Part shown: positions 33,907 to 41,605 of the stretch, piece by piece | How the letters are laid out: the number at the start of each line of letters is the position of its first letter | How positions within the stretch are numbered: the first letter of the stretch is position 1 | Assembly (NCBI GenBank): GCA_018241225.1 | Contig: JAFEEG010000007.1 | Location: 62,001-126,000 of the forward strand | DNA from: Pseudomonadota bacterium | GTDB taxonomy: Bacteria > Pseudomonadota > Gammaproteobacteria > Burkholderiales > Burkholderiaceae_C | Direction of reading: 5' to 3' | Length of the DNA: 64,000 bases | Translations under genes and position numbers: made by a program | Notes under the pieces: model-generated | Database searches by the model: none | What the model saw: the letters and a program-made list of their open reading frames with translations, nothing else | What the model was told of the DNA's origin: nothing

Positions 33907-35790
33907 CTACTGCGCGCAGGCAACGTGCGCCGGCGCCTGCGGCCGGTAGAGCTCTTCGACCAGGTGGGCACGCCGTTGCCGCGCGGCGGCCTGGTTGACG
34001 TAGCCCTTGTCGGCAATCTCGTTGGCGTCCAGGGACGGGGGCTCGGACATCAACATCACGCGCTCGACCAGGTTGCTCTGGCTGGCGCCGCTAGCGGTGG
34101 CCCGCAGCCGTTGCTGGACGGCGCGAACCACCAGCGGATGCACCACCAGTTCCTCCACGCTCAGGCCTGACAGCGCCGCATCGAGCTTTCGGCAGGCCGC
34201 CACGTTGGGCCAGGCCAGGGCGGCCACCTGGTCGCGGTCCTGGCCGCAGATGACCGCGTCGCTCAGCAGCGGGGCGCAGCGGTCCACCAAGGCAAGGCGC
34301 ACTTCGCTGGCGCGCACCCAGGTGCCGCTCATCAGCTTGAAATCCTCGGCCACGCGGCCGTCGAAGCGCAGGCCATGCGCCGGGTTCTGCGGGTCAACGA
34401 GGCGCACCGCGTCGCCCAGGCGAAAGTAGCCTTCCTCATCGAAGGCCGCTTCGGTCAGGTCCGGTCGGTGGAGGTAGCCCGCGAAGTTGTGTGCCCCGCG
34501 CACGCGGATCTCATAGCGCCCCTCGTGTCCCGGCAGCGGCACCAGCTTGATCTCGGTGCCGTTGGCGGGCCCTCCGATGTTGCCCAGGTCTTGCGTGGGC
34601 CAGTCGCAGTAGCTGCCGCCACCCGCGGTCTCGGTGGAGCCCAGTCCGGTGACGAACACGATGCGCTCGCCCGTCGTGCGTTCGGCCACGCGCTGGATGC
34701 GCTCCCAGGTGGCGCGCGGAAGGCTGGCGCCCCCATAGCCGAAGTTGACTGCCTTGGCGAACAGCTTGCGCGCCAGTTCGGTGTCGCGCTCCAGCGCATC
34801 GGCCAGCATGGCCCACGCCACCGGAACGGAGCCCAGCGCGGTGGGCGAGATGTCGTGCAGGTTGCGGATGGTCTTGTCGAACAGGCCCGGCAGCGGCCTG
34901 CCGTCGTCGATGTAGTGGGCCGCGCCCAGCGTGACGCTGCGCCCCAGGCTGATCACGCCGCCGAAGGCGTGGTGCCAGGGCAGCCAGTCGAGGTACACCG
35001 GCTGCGGGTCGACCAGCTTCTCGTTGACCTGCAGCAGGTAGGCCGCGATGGCCTTGTAGTTGGCATAGCTGTGCATCACGCCCTTGGGCACCCCGGTGGA
35101 GCCCGAGGTGAAGAGCACGCGCGCCATGTGACTGGGCCGGATGGCTTCGTGCGCCGACTGCACCATCCGTGCGCGCGAAGGGGTGAGCTCCGAGCCCAGC
35201 AGCCGCGCCCACGAGAGGTCGCCCGGGCGCATGTCGCTCACCGCGATCACGCGCGTGTCCGGCTTGGCCACGGCCTGCAGTGCGCGCTCGAAGGTCCGGG
35301 CGGACTGCGCGAACAAGGCGGCAGGCTGCACCTGCTCGTCGATCTCGCGCAGGCGCGCCAGATCCTTGCTGATGAGCGAGTAGGGCGGAGAGACGGGCAC
35401 CGTCGGCACGCCCACGTATTCGGCGGCCAGCAGCAGCACCGCCTGCTCGATCGAGTTGCCCGACAGCAGCATGAGCGGGCGGCCCTGGCCCAGCTCCAGT
35501 TCGAGCAGGCAGGCGCCGGCCACCTGCATCTGGTGCCACAGCTCCTTCCAGCTGATGATTCGCCAGGCGCCGTCCGCGCCGCGCTCGGCGAAGGCAACCG
35601 CGTCGCCGCGTCGCTGGGCCCAGTGCGCAGCGAAGCCCGCAAACGAGTTCTCGGAAATGGTCCTGAGGGGCTGGCTGCAGCGTAGCAGCAAGGTCCCGTC
35701 GTCCCGCGCTTCGCACACGGTCTTGCGCAGGGGAAAGGGTACGGGTCTGAATCGGGGCCCGGTCGCTGCCGGGCTCAATGCACTGGTCAC
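33907..35790 (-). CDS. fcs: Feruloyl-CoA synthase-like acyl-CoA ligase
   Basis: I chose GTG at 35790, with AAGGAG seven bases upstream, giving 627 residues, the usual size of feruloyl-CoA synthases (about 590-630); the open frame extends further but shows no family sequence. Family segments: GTLLLRCSQPL, LMLLSGNSIEQAVLLLAAEY, SPPYSLISKDLARLR, the nucleotide motif LFTSGSTGVPKGVMHSYAN near residue 215, and LGSTETAGG. The reaction is ATP-dependent CoA ligation of ferulate, p-coumarate or caffeate. No vanillin-forming hydratase (ech) or vdh gene is alongside, so a related aromatic or other acid is possible. It is the first gene of a two-gene operon with a Bug receptor. Confidence 0.85.
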   Translation of the reverse strand: MTSALSPAATGPRFRPVPFPLRKTVCEARDDGTLLLRCSQPLRTISENSFAGFAAHWAQRRGDAVAFAERGADGAWRIISWKELWHQMQVAGACLLELELGQGRPLMLLSGNSIEQAVLLLAAEYVGVPTVPVSPPYSLISKDLARLREIDEQVQPAALFAQSARTFERALQAVAKPDTRVIAVSDMRPGDLSWARLLGSELTPSRARMVQSAHEAIRPSHMARVLFTSGSTGVPKGVMHSYANYKAIAAYLLQVNEKLVDPQPVYLDWLPWHHAFGGVISLGRSVTLGAAHYIDDGRPLPGLFDKTIRNLHDISPTALGSVPVAWAMLADALERDTELARKLFAKAVNFGYGGASLPRATWERIQRVAERTTGERIVFVTGLGSTETAGGGSYCDWPTQDLGNIGGPANGTEIKLVPLPGHEGRYEIRVRGAHNFAGYLHRPDLTEAAFDEEGYFRLGDAVRLVDPQNPAHGLRFDGRVAEDFKLMSGTWVRASEVRLALVDRCAPLLSDAVICGQDRDQVAALAWPNVAACRKLDAALSGLSVEELVVHPLVVRAVQQRLRATASGASQSNLVERVMLMSEPPSLDANEIADKGYVNQAAARQRRAHLVEELYRPQAPAHVACAQ

Positions 35791-35842
35791 GTGATGTCTC
35801 CTTCGTGGCAGGCTCGACCTTAGGTTCTGCCGCATGCGTACT

Positions 35843-35863
35843 GCCCCCTCCCGGGGAGGGGGC
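35843..35863. repeat. GC-rich inverted repeat, copy 2
   Basis: Ten-base arms GCCCCCTCCC (35843-35852) and GGGAGGGGGC (35854-35863) are perfectly complementary about one central G. It shares the core CCCCTCCC/GGGAGGGG plus GGCGCG flank with 17404-17420. It lies between the divergent ligase and DHFR-like genes. Confidence 0.65.
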
Positions 35864-35943
35864 GCGGCACGGTTCCCGACGGAAGGCAGCACGCCGGAAG
35901 GGGACATTTCGGCGTGCTCGCCAAGGCCCCTAAACTGGTTCGG

Positions 35944-36513
35944 ATGCAGACCCAGTACTACACCGCCGCCAGCCTCGACGGCTTCCTGGCCACCGAGGAC
36001 CACTCGCTGGAATGGCTCTTCCCGCTAGTGGACATCAAGGACACGAGTCTTCCGCAATTCATGGAGGGCGTGGGCGCCCTGGCCATGGGCTCATCCACCT
36101 ACGAATGGATGCTGCGGCACGTCATCAACGCGCCGGGCGGCGGCGCACCCTGGCCCTATGCGCAGCCGACCTGGGTGTTCAGCAGCCGCGAGCTGCCGCA
36201 GGTGGCCGGCGCCGACATCCGCTTCGTGCGAGGCGACGTGCGCCCGGTGCACGAGGCCATGCGGGCGGCCGTGCAGGCCTCGGGCAAGAACATCTGGCTG
36301 GTGGGCGGCGGGGAGCTGGTGGGCCAGTTCTTCGACGCTGGCCTGCTCGACGAGATCATCGTGCAGGTGGGCTCGGTCACCCTGGGCAGCGGCCACCCGC
36401 TGCTGCCGCGGCGCATTGCCACGCCCCGCAGGCTCGAGCTCACGGGCGTGAAGCGCTTCGGCCCGGGCATGGCCGAGCTTCGCTACAACGTTCTGAAGGC
36501 TCCGGGCGTTTGA
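35944..36513 (+). CDS. Dihydrofolate reductase-family protein (RibD C-terminal domain)
   Basis: A 189-residue stand-alone RibD-C/DHFR-fold protein: QTQYYTAASLDGFLATEDHSLEW, GALAMGSSTYEWML, KNIWLVGGGELVGQFFDAGLLDEIIV and the closing IPLLP-like region HPLLPRRI. These NADPH-binding proteins (YyaP/YwjB type) are widespread, and their substrate is generally unknown; they are not the essential FolA. Start ATG 35944 leaves out an upstream frame extension (from 35914) that has no family match. No operon partner is evident. Confidence 0.88.
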   Translation: MQTQYYTAASLDGFLATEDHSLEWLFPLVDIKDTSLPQFMEGVGALAMGSSTYEWMLRHVINAPGGGAPWPYAQPTWVFSSRELPQVAGADIRFVRGDVRPVHEAMRAAVQASGKNIWLVGGGELVGQFFDAGLLDEIIVQVGSVTLGSGHPLLPRRIATPRRLELTGVKRFGPGMAELRYNVLKAPGV

Positions 36514-36519
36514 TCGGGC

Positions 36520-37158
36520 TCAGTCCAGCGTGTCGATGGTGTTGACTTCGCTGGCCGACTGCATCGAGAAACGCTCGCGCGTGCGGATGTAGAAGCTGGC
36601 GCCGAAACGGCCCACCGGAAAGTAGTTCTGCAGCTTCACGCGGTAGCGCTCCAGGTCGATCAGGTCTTCGCGGGCATGCAGCCACAGCACTTCGCCGATG
36701 AAGATGTGGCGGCTGGCAGTCTCGATCTTTTCCGAGACCCGGCATTCGAAGGCGACCGGTGCCTGCTCGATCCGCGGGGGCAGCACCGCCCGCGACGCAA
36801 CGGCCGTGAGGCCCACCGCGTCCAGCTCGCTGTGCGAGGACGGCAGGCGGTCGCCGCAGCGGTGCATCTGCTCGGCCATGGGCTCGTCGGCGATGTGCAC
36901 CACGAATTCGCCGTTGGCCAGGATGTTGGCCGAGGTGTCCTTGAGCAGCTCGTCCTGCAGCTTGTTGATGCTGATCATCAGGATCGGCGGGTCTTCGCCC
37001 AGCATGTTGAACATGCTGAAGGGCGCGGCGTTGACCACGCCCTGCGCGTTCTGCGTGGTGACCAGGGCGATCGGGCGGGGCACGATCAGGCTGGCCATCA
37101 GCTTGTAGCGCTGGTGGGCGCTGATGGTGGAAAAATCGATCTGGGTAGCGTGGGACAT
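36520..37158 (-). CDS. Flavin reductase-like FMN-binding split-barrel protein
   Basis: A 212-residue protein of the flavin_Reduct family: HQRYKLMASLIVPRPIALVTT, then APFSMFNMLGEDPPILMISI and the dimer-forming C-terminal half (GRFGASFYIRTRERF). Members bind FMN and either supply reduced flavin to a monooxygenase or act on their own. No partner monooxygenase is adjacent. The gene ends six bases after the convergent DHFR-like gene. Upstream is a short AT-richer region with a TTTGG-N4-CCAAA palindrome. Confidence 0.88.
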   Translation of the reverse strand: MSHATQIDFSTISAHQRYKLMASLIVPRPIALVTTQNAQGVVNAAPFSMFNMLGEDPPILMISINKLQDELLKDTSANILANGEFVVHIADEPMAEQMHRCGDRLPSSHSELDAVGLTAVASRAVLPPRIEQAPVAFECRVSEKIETASRHIFIGEVLWLHAREDLIDLERYRVKLQNYFPVGRFGASFYIRTRERFSMQSASEVNTIDTLD

Positions 37159-37215
37159 GGCGCGACAATCATCGGGCCGGCGGCCCGCTACCGTATTGTC
37201 AACAAAAAACGAAGT

Positions 37216-37229
37216 TTTGGTTGACCAAA
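37216..37229. promoter_or_regulatory. Palindrome upstream of the flavin reductase-like gene
   Basis: TTTGG TTGA CCAAA, with an additional GTCAAC (37198-37203) and GTTGAC (37220-37225) pair around it, 58 bases upstream of the start at 37158 and just after the end of the GAF gene. The TTGGTxxACCAA form resembles sites bound by GntR-family repressors; the binding factor is not in the window as far as I can tell. Confidence 0.35.
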
Positions 37230-37248
37230 CTGCCGGAAAAACTTTGCG

Positions 37249-37674
37249 TCAGGACGCAATGCCGTGTGCGTCCGCGCCGTCGATCAGGCGCGCGGCCAGG
37301 CGGGCGGCCATGTCGAGGCGGCGCACGTCGCGCTCATCCAGCTGACCGGCGGGCTCGCGGTGGAAGAAGCTCAGCATGCCCAGAATGTGGCCGCTGGCAA
37401 GGCGCACCGGGGCGCCGATGCCGGCGCCGCACGGCTGCTCGCCAGGCATTGCCAGGGCGGGCTGCGAAGGGTCGGCAATGAAGCGCACCTTGATGCCCAG
37501 GTCGGCCTCCAGCAGGCGCACCAGGCCCGCCAGGGCCTGGTTGGCCAGCGGAATGAGGGAGATGCCCGATTCATCTTCGTCCAGGTCCGGCGAATAGAGC
37601 TGGGCGGTCAGCGCGCGGGAAGCGTCGATGCACTGACGCAGTTGCGGCCCCACGAATCCATCTGCGAATGCCAT
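37249..37674 (-). CDS. Short GAF-domain-like protein
   Basis: A 141-residue cytoplasmic protein. The middle (GLVRLLEADLGIKVRFIAD, GEQPCGAGIGAPVRLASGHILGMLSFFHREP) and the final helix (DERDVRRLDMAARLAARLI) match the strand-helix order of GAF sensory domains. A GAF domain normally has an output partner; here there is none, so it could be an adaptor or a free ligand-binding domain. The distance to the flavin reductase-like gene downstream (about 90 bases) makes cotranscription possible. Confidence 0.7.
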   Translation of the reverse strand: MAFADGFVGPQLRQCIDASRALTAQLYSPDLDEDESGISLIPLANQALAGLVRLLEADLGIKVRFIADPSQPALAMPGEQPCGAGIGAPVRLASGHILGMLSFFHREPAGQLDERDVRRLDMAARLAARLIDGADAHGIAS

Positions 37675-37871
37675 GTCAGAGTTTCCTTAGGTTTTTCTTC
37701 TTGCTGGCCCCGCTTGATGGGGCCTGGAAACGTCGGCTCTGCGCAGATCAGGAAAAGGACCAAGGCGGGCGCGGGCCGGCGACAAGTCCGCGTTTTTGCC
37801 TGAGGACGCCGTTGGCGTCTTCCCCAAACAAGGGGATAAGGGTTTGCGCGGGGGTCAGGCCCCCGGCCGGG

Positions 37872-38243
37872 TCAGGGCTTGAGACCCCACTTGCCGGTGG
37901 TGTTCTGGCAGAAGGTGTAGACGCCTTCGTCCTTGGTGAACTTGTAGGCGTTGGCAATGCGCAGCTTGCGGCACTTGCGCGGTGCGGCCGAATCGTCCGC
38001 GCCGGCCGGCGTCACCGTGCCGGAGGCGCTGGTCTTGTCGTTGGCCCATTCGAGGGCGGGCCCTTCGGCCGGGCCGGCCAGTGCCTTGTCGATGGTGGCG
38101 CGAAGCATCTTGAAGTCGGCCGAGTTGAACTTGGCGGCAGGGCTGTTCTTCAGGAACAGCAGGTCGGCCCCCTGGGCGGTGGCCGAAAAAGGGGCGGCCA
38201 GGGCTGCGGCGGAGATCAGCAGGGGCGCGGCAAGTGCTTTCAT
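37872..38243 (-). CDS. Secreted small protein, outer-membrane surface-antigen-like C-terminus
   Basis: A 123-residue exported protein: signal MKALAAPLLISAAALAAPFSATA, then a mature domain of about 100 residues. The C-terminal part (CRKLRIANAYKFTKDEGVYTFCQNTTGKWGL) has two Cys residues 20 apart, probably disulfide-bonded, and resembles the C-terminal module of Rickettsia/Legionella RT0821/Lpp0805-type surface proteins. Function is unknown. It is preceded by a weak ribosome site and lies in a row of small minus-strand genes. Confidence 0.68.
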   Translation of the reverse strand: MKALAAPLLISAAALAAPFSATAQGADLLFLKNSPAAKFNSADFKMLRATIDKALAGPAEGPALEWANDKTSASGTVTPAGADDSAAPRKCRKLRIANAYKFTKDEGVYTFCQNTTGKWGLKP

Positions 38244-38323
38244 GACGATGGCGATTTTCGAGTTGTTCCATGGCCATTGTGCCCCGCCCCGGGCGCGCCC
38301 CTTGCCAGTGCAATGGCAGGCGA

Positions 38324-38683
38324 CTACAGGTCCACCAGCACCTCGAAGCCGCCGTAGATCATGCGCTTGGCATCGAAGGGCGAATCCTTGGGCTCCATCA
38401 TCTCCTTCATGCGCGGGTCCTTCATCACCTTGTCGTTGACCTCGTCGCGCTTGGCGCGCGACTCATAGACGATCCACGAGAAGAACACCACCTCGTCGTC
38501 CTTGAGCATCACGCTTTGCGGAAAGGAGGTGAGCTGGCCCGGCTTGACGTCGTCGGCCACGCATTCTCGGAACTGCCGGGCACCGTGCTCGACCCAGACC
38601 TTGCCGGCCTTGAGCGCCATGTCGCGGTAGGCATCCAGGTTCTTGCGTGGCACGGGAACGACGAATCCATCGACATAGGACAT
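38324..38683 (-). CDS. DUF1428 family protein (YbaA-like)
   Basis: A 119-residue protein starting MSYVDGFVVPVPRKNLDAYR, containing FFSWIVYESRAKRDEVNDKV and ending DAKRMIYGGFEVLVDL, the full DUF1428 pattern of a dimeric alpha/beta-barrel-like fold. Function is not established. The start codon follows a good AAAGGAG site (complement of 38690-38697). Confidence 0.93.
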   Translation of the reverse strand: MSYVDGFVVPVPRKNLDAYRDMALKAGKVWVEHGARQFRECVADDVKPGQLTSFPQSVMLKDDEVVFFSWIVYESRAKRDEVNDKVMKDPRMKEMMEPKDSPFDAKRMIYGGFEVLVDL

Positions 38684-38726
38684 TGCGCGTCTCCTTTTGG
38701 GGGGTGGGGTGGTTCAGGCGGCCAGG

Positions 38727-39032
38727 TCAGCGCGACTCGTGGCGCTTGCGCGTGGCCGCCGACTTCCTGGCCGACGCCGAGCGGGCCGCCGCAGGCCGCG
38801 ATGCCGAAGCCTGCCCGCCCAGCCGGCCGCCCTTGCGCGATGCGCTGTGGTTCTCGCTCTTGCCGCGGCCCGATCCGCTCTTCTCGCCGCCACCGCTTTC
38901 CTTGTTCACGGTGGCCCAGGCACGGCGTTCGGCTTCCTTCTTGCCGACGCCGCGGTGCTCGTAGCCTTCCTCGATGTGTTCGGCCTTGCGCTTTTGCTTG
39001 TCCGAGTAGGCCGACTTGTCGCCTCTTGGCAT
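38727..39032 (-). CDS. Small basic protein annotated in relatives as plasmid stabilisation protein
   Basis: I chose ATG at 39032 because the ribosome site AAGGAG lies six bases away; an ATG at 39038 abuts it. The 101-residue product begins MPRGDKSAYSDKQKRKAEHI, followed by EEGYEHRGVGKKEAERRAWATVNK, a conserved bacterial segment, and ends in a disordered Ser/Ala/Lys/Arg-rich tail. The family name has no firm experimental basis; a nucleic-acid-binding or stress-response role fits the charge. It is highly basic throughout. Confidence 0.82.
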   Translation of the reverse strand: MPRGDKSAYSDKQKRKAEHIEEGYEHRGVGKKEAERRAWATVNKESGGGEKSGSGRGKSENHSASRKGGRLGGQASASRPAAARSASARKSAATRKRHESR

Positions 39033-39162
39033 GGTCATCTCCTTTTTTTAGACAGCTCGCACCGGGACCATGCTGCGCCCCGGGCGCCGAGGTGCGTGTA
39101 GGAGCAGTGCGCGCCTGCCGGTCGGCGGGGCCGCGCGTGACGGCGGCAGGTGGCGGCCCCTC

Positions 39163-40026
39163 TCAGCCGCGCACGCGCGGCGCCTCGAGGTAGGCGCCGG
39201 ATTCGAACAGGTCGCGCTCCGCGCCGTTGATGCGCTTGACGGCGCCCTTGCCGGCGCGGCTGGCCAGCAGTTCCACCAGCGCTTCGGTCAGTGCCACCCC
39301 GGCGGCCACCGAAGGAAAGAAGGATGGGCTGTGGATGGTGAACAGCAGCGTCTCGTGGGCCAGCAGCGACAGCGGCGAGGCCGCGCTGTCGGTCAGGGCG
39401 ATGAGCTTGCACCCCGCAGTCTTTGCGGCCTGGGCGACCTGCAGGGCCTCGCGCGAATAGGGCGAGAAGCTGGCCACCAGCACCGTGTCGCCGCGCGCGA
39501 AGGCGCGCTGCTGCATCTCCAGCGAGCCGCCCTGGCCGTCGACCAGGTGCACGCTGTTGCGAAACAGCCTGTAGACGTAGACGAAGGAGTGGGCAATGGG
39601 AAAGCAGGCCCGAAAACCCGCGGCATGCACGGCCGGGGCCTTCTCGATGATGGCGCAGGCGCGCAGCAGCACCTCTTCGCTCTGCTGCTGGGTGGCCTCC
39701 AGGTTCAGGCGCTGCACCTCGAACATCTCGGCCGTGAGCGATCGGTCGCTGGCGCGGCTGACCAGGCTTCGGGCGCGCTCGCCGTAGGCCTTCGGGCCCA
39801 GGCCCATCTCGGCCGCGAAAGCCGCCTTGAGCTGGTTCCAGCCTTCGAAGCCCAGCGTTTGCGCAAAGCGCACCAGGGTGGCCGGCGTGCTGCCCGACTG
39901 CGTGCCCACGTTGCGCATCGAGCCGGTGACCACGTCGTTGGGGTGGTCGATCACGTGCCGGGCCACCTGTTGCAGGGCCGGGCTGAGCTCGGCGAAGCGC
40001 TGTCGGATCTGTTCGCGGATGTTCAT
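39163..40026 (-). CDS. RpiR/MurR-family transcriptional regulator (HTH plus SIS domain)
   Basis: A 287-residue regulator starting MNIREQIRQRFAELSPALQQVARHV. The N-terminal ~77 residues are the RpiR helix-turn-helix (VGTQSGSTPATLVRFAQTLGFEGW), and about residues 115-265 form the SIS sugar-isomerase ligand domain (VLVASFSPYSREALQVAQAAKTAGCKLIALTD). It is divergent from the aminotransferase gene across 148 bases that carry two copies of a GGAACA-N2-TGTTCC-type palindrome, the likely binding sites. RpiR regulators usually sense sugar phosphates; the neighbours here handle amino compounds, so the ligand may be unusual. Confidence 0.92.
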   Translation of the reverse strand: MNIREQIRQRFAELSPALQQVARHVIDHPNDVVTGSMRNVGTQSGSTPATLVRFAQTLGFEGWNQLKAAFAAEMGLGPKAYGERARSLVSRASDRSLTAEMFEVQRLNLEATQQQSEEVLLRACAIIEKAPAVHAAGFRACFPIAHSFVYVYRLFRNSVHLVDGQGGSLEMQQRAFARGDTVLVASFSPYSREALQVAQAAKTAGCKLIALTDSAASPLSLLAHETLLFTIHSPSFFPSVAAGVALTEALVELLASRAGKGAVKRINGAERDLFESGAYLEAPRVRG

Positions 40027-40063
40027 GGGCAAGCCTGGCTGGAAAAGGGCGGGGTGCGGCCTT

Positions 40064-40077
40064 GGAACAAATGTACC
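40064..40077. promoter_or_regulatory. Probable RpiR operator, imperfect copy
   Basis: GGAACAAATGTACC, one mismatch from the perfect palindrome at 40115-40128; the two start points are 51 bases apart (about five helical turns), so a regulator could bind both on one face of the DNA. It lies 38 bases upstream of the RpiR gene start, suggesting autoregulation. Confidence 0.6.
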
Positions 40078-40114
40078 GGAGTCCGCGTTGTTGTTTCAGA
40101 AGCCAGCACTTGAC

Positions 40115-40128
40115 GGAACAAATGTTCC
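40115..40128. promoter_or_regulatory. Probable RpiR operator, perfect copy
   Basis: GGAACAAATGTTCC, arms GGAACA and TGTTCC with a two-base centre, 47 bases upstream of the aminotransferase start. A further half-like TAGTTCCAA follows at 40152-40160. Confidence 0.65.
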
Positions 40129-40174
40129 AAATAACAATTCGCGCAGTACATTAGTTCCAAGCAAGTTCGCTGCC

Positions 40175-41527
40175 ATGACCCACGTCTTTCACCGCCACCT
40201 GCGCCAGACCCCGCCCACCGCGGTGCAAGCCAGCGGCATGACCATCCGCGACAGCCAGGGCCGCACCTACCTGGACGCCTGCGGCGGCGCCGCCGTGTCC
40301 TCGCTGGGCCATGGCCACCCCGAGGTGCTGGCGGCCATGCATGCGCAGGTCGACCGGCTGGCCTATGCGCACACCAGCTTCTTCACCAGCGACGTGGCCG
40401 AGGAACTGGCCGACGAGCTGATCCGCACCGCGCCACAGGGCATGAGCCACGTCTACCTGGTCAGCGGCGGCTCCGAGGCGGTGGAATCGGCACTGAAGAT
40501 GGCGCGCCAGTACTTCGTGGAAATCGGCCAGCCCCAGCGCACGCACTTCATCGCGCGGCGCCAGAGCTACCACGGCAACACCCTGGGCGCGCTGGCGGTG
40601 GGCGGCAACGAGTGGCGGCGCGCGCCTTTCGCGCCCATCCTGGTGCCGGCCACCCATGTGTCGCCCTGCTATGCCTACCGCGAGCAGCAGGAGGGTGAAT
40701 CGCCCGAGGCCTACGGCCAGCGGCTGGCGCGCGAACTCGAAGCCGCGATCCTGGCGCAGGGTGCGGACCGGGTGATCGCATTCGTTGCCGAAACGGTGGG
40801 CGGTGCCACGGCCGGCGTGCTCACGCCGGTGCCGGGCTACTTCAAGGCGGTGCGCGAGGTGTGCGACCGATACGGCGTGCTGCTCATCCTGGACGAGGTG
40901 ATGTGCGGCATGGGCCGCACCGGCACCCTGTATGCCTGCGAGCAGGAAGGCGTGGTGCCCGACCTGGTGACCATCGCCAAGGGCCTGGGCGGCGGCTACC
41001 AGCCCGTCGGGGCGGTGCTGGCGCAGGGCCGCATCGTGCAGGCCATGTCGCAGGGCAGCGGCTTCTTCCAGCACGGCCACACCTACCTGGGCCACCCGGT
41101 GGCCTGCGCCGCCGCGCTGGCGGTGCAGAAGGTGATCCATCGCGACGGCCTTCTGCAGAAGGTGCGCGAAGACGGTGCCTACTTCGGCGAGTTGCTGGCC
41201 GAGGCGCTGGGCCGCCATCCGCATGTGGGCGACGTGCGCGGCCGAGGCTTCTTCTGGGGCATCGAGCTGGTGGCCGACCGCGCCTCCAAGACGCCTTTCG
41301 ATCCGGCGCTCAAGGTGAATGCGCTCGTCAAGAAAGAGGCGATGGCGCGCGGCCTCATGTGCTACCCATTTGGCGGCACGGTCGATGGCCGGCTGGGCGA
41401 CCACGTGCTGCTGGCGCCGCCCTTCATCGCCTCGCGCGAAGACCTGCAGGAAATCACTCGGCGACTGGCTGCCTCCATCGACGCCGTGACGCGCGCCGCA
41501 GCAAGCGCCCAGGCTGTCGCGCCCTGA
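40175..41527 (+). CDS. Class III PLP-dependent aminotransferase
   Basis: A 450-residue fold-type I aminotransferase, starting at ATG 40175 (MTHVFHRHLRQTPPTAVQAS). Motifs: YLDACGGAAVSSLGHGHPEV, YLVSGGSEAVESALKMARQY (PLP phosphate site), LLILDEVMCGMGRTG (Asp stacking on PLP) and the PLP-binding Lys269 in VTIAKGLGGGY. The closest named groups are omega-amino-acid:pyruvate and taurine-type aminotransferases, but the amino donor cannot be fixed by reading. It is first in a plus-strand set with a polar amino-acid binding protein and an Asp/Glu racemase-like protein, and is divergent from a RpiR regulator, hence probably inducible. Confidence 0.93.
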   Translation: MTHVFHRHLRQTPPTAVQASGMTIRDSQGRTYLDACGGAAVSSLGHGHPEVLAAMHAQVDRLAYAHTSFFTSDVAEELADELIRTAPQGMSHVYLVSGGSEAVESALKMARQYFVEIGQPQRTHFIARRQSYHGNTLGALAVGGNEWRRAPFAPILVPATHVSPCYAYREQQEGESPEAYGQRLARELEAAILAQGADRVIAFVAETVGGATAGVLTPVPGYFKAVREVCDRYGVLLILDEVMCGMGRTGTLYACEQEGVVPDLVTIAKGLGGGYQPVGAVLAQGRIVQAMSQGSGFFQHGHTYLGHPVACAAALAVQKVIHRDGLLQKVREDGAYFGELLAEALGRHPHVGDVRGRGFFWGIELVADRASKTPFDPALKVNALVKKEAMARGLMCYPFGGTVDGRLGDHVLLAPPFIASREDLQEITRRLAASIDAVTRAAASAQAVAP

Positions 41528-41548
41528 GCCCTGAGCCCTGAGCCCTGG
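41521..41548 (+). repeat. Seven-base tandem repeat spanning a stop codon
   Basis: GCCCTGA occurs three times in a row from 41521 and a fourth degenerate copy (GCCCTGG) ends at 41548. The first copy contains the aminotransferase stop codon. The array length could vary by slippage. Confidence 0.75.
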
Positions 41549-41549
41549 G

Positions 41550-41565
41550 GCCGGGTGCGCCCGGC
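41550..41565 (+). terminator. Possible weak hairpin between aminotransferase and binding-protein genes
   Basis: GCCGGG TGCG CCCGGC, six-base arms with a four-base loop, followed by TTGCCCCTTTT. It could partly terminate or attenuate transcription, or protect the upstream message; the downstream gene has its own good ribosome site. Confidence 0.35.
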
Positions 41566-41605
41566 TTGCCCCTTTTGCCAACCACCTGCTGCAAGGAGCC
41601 TTGCC

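Noticed and set aside
35791..36003. N-terminal extension of the feruloyl-CoA-synthase-like gene
   Set aside because: The extension has no family match, and GTG 35790 has a good ribosome site.
37801..37840. Two small hairpins (GACGCC-GTT-GGCGTC and CCCC-A3CA2-GGGG)
   Set aside because: Short, no T-tract on either strand and no clear link to a gene end.
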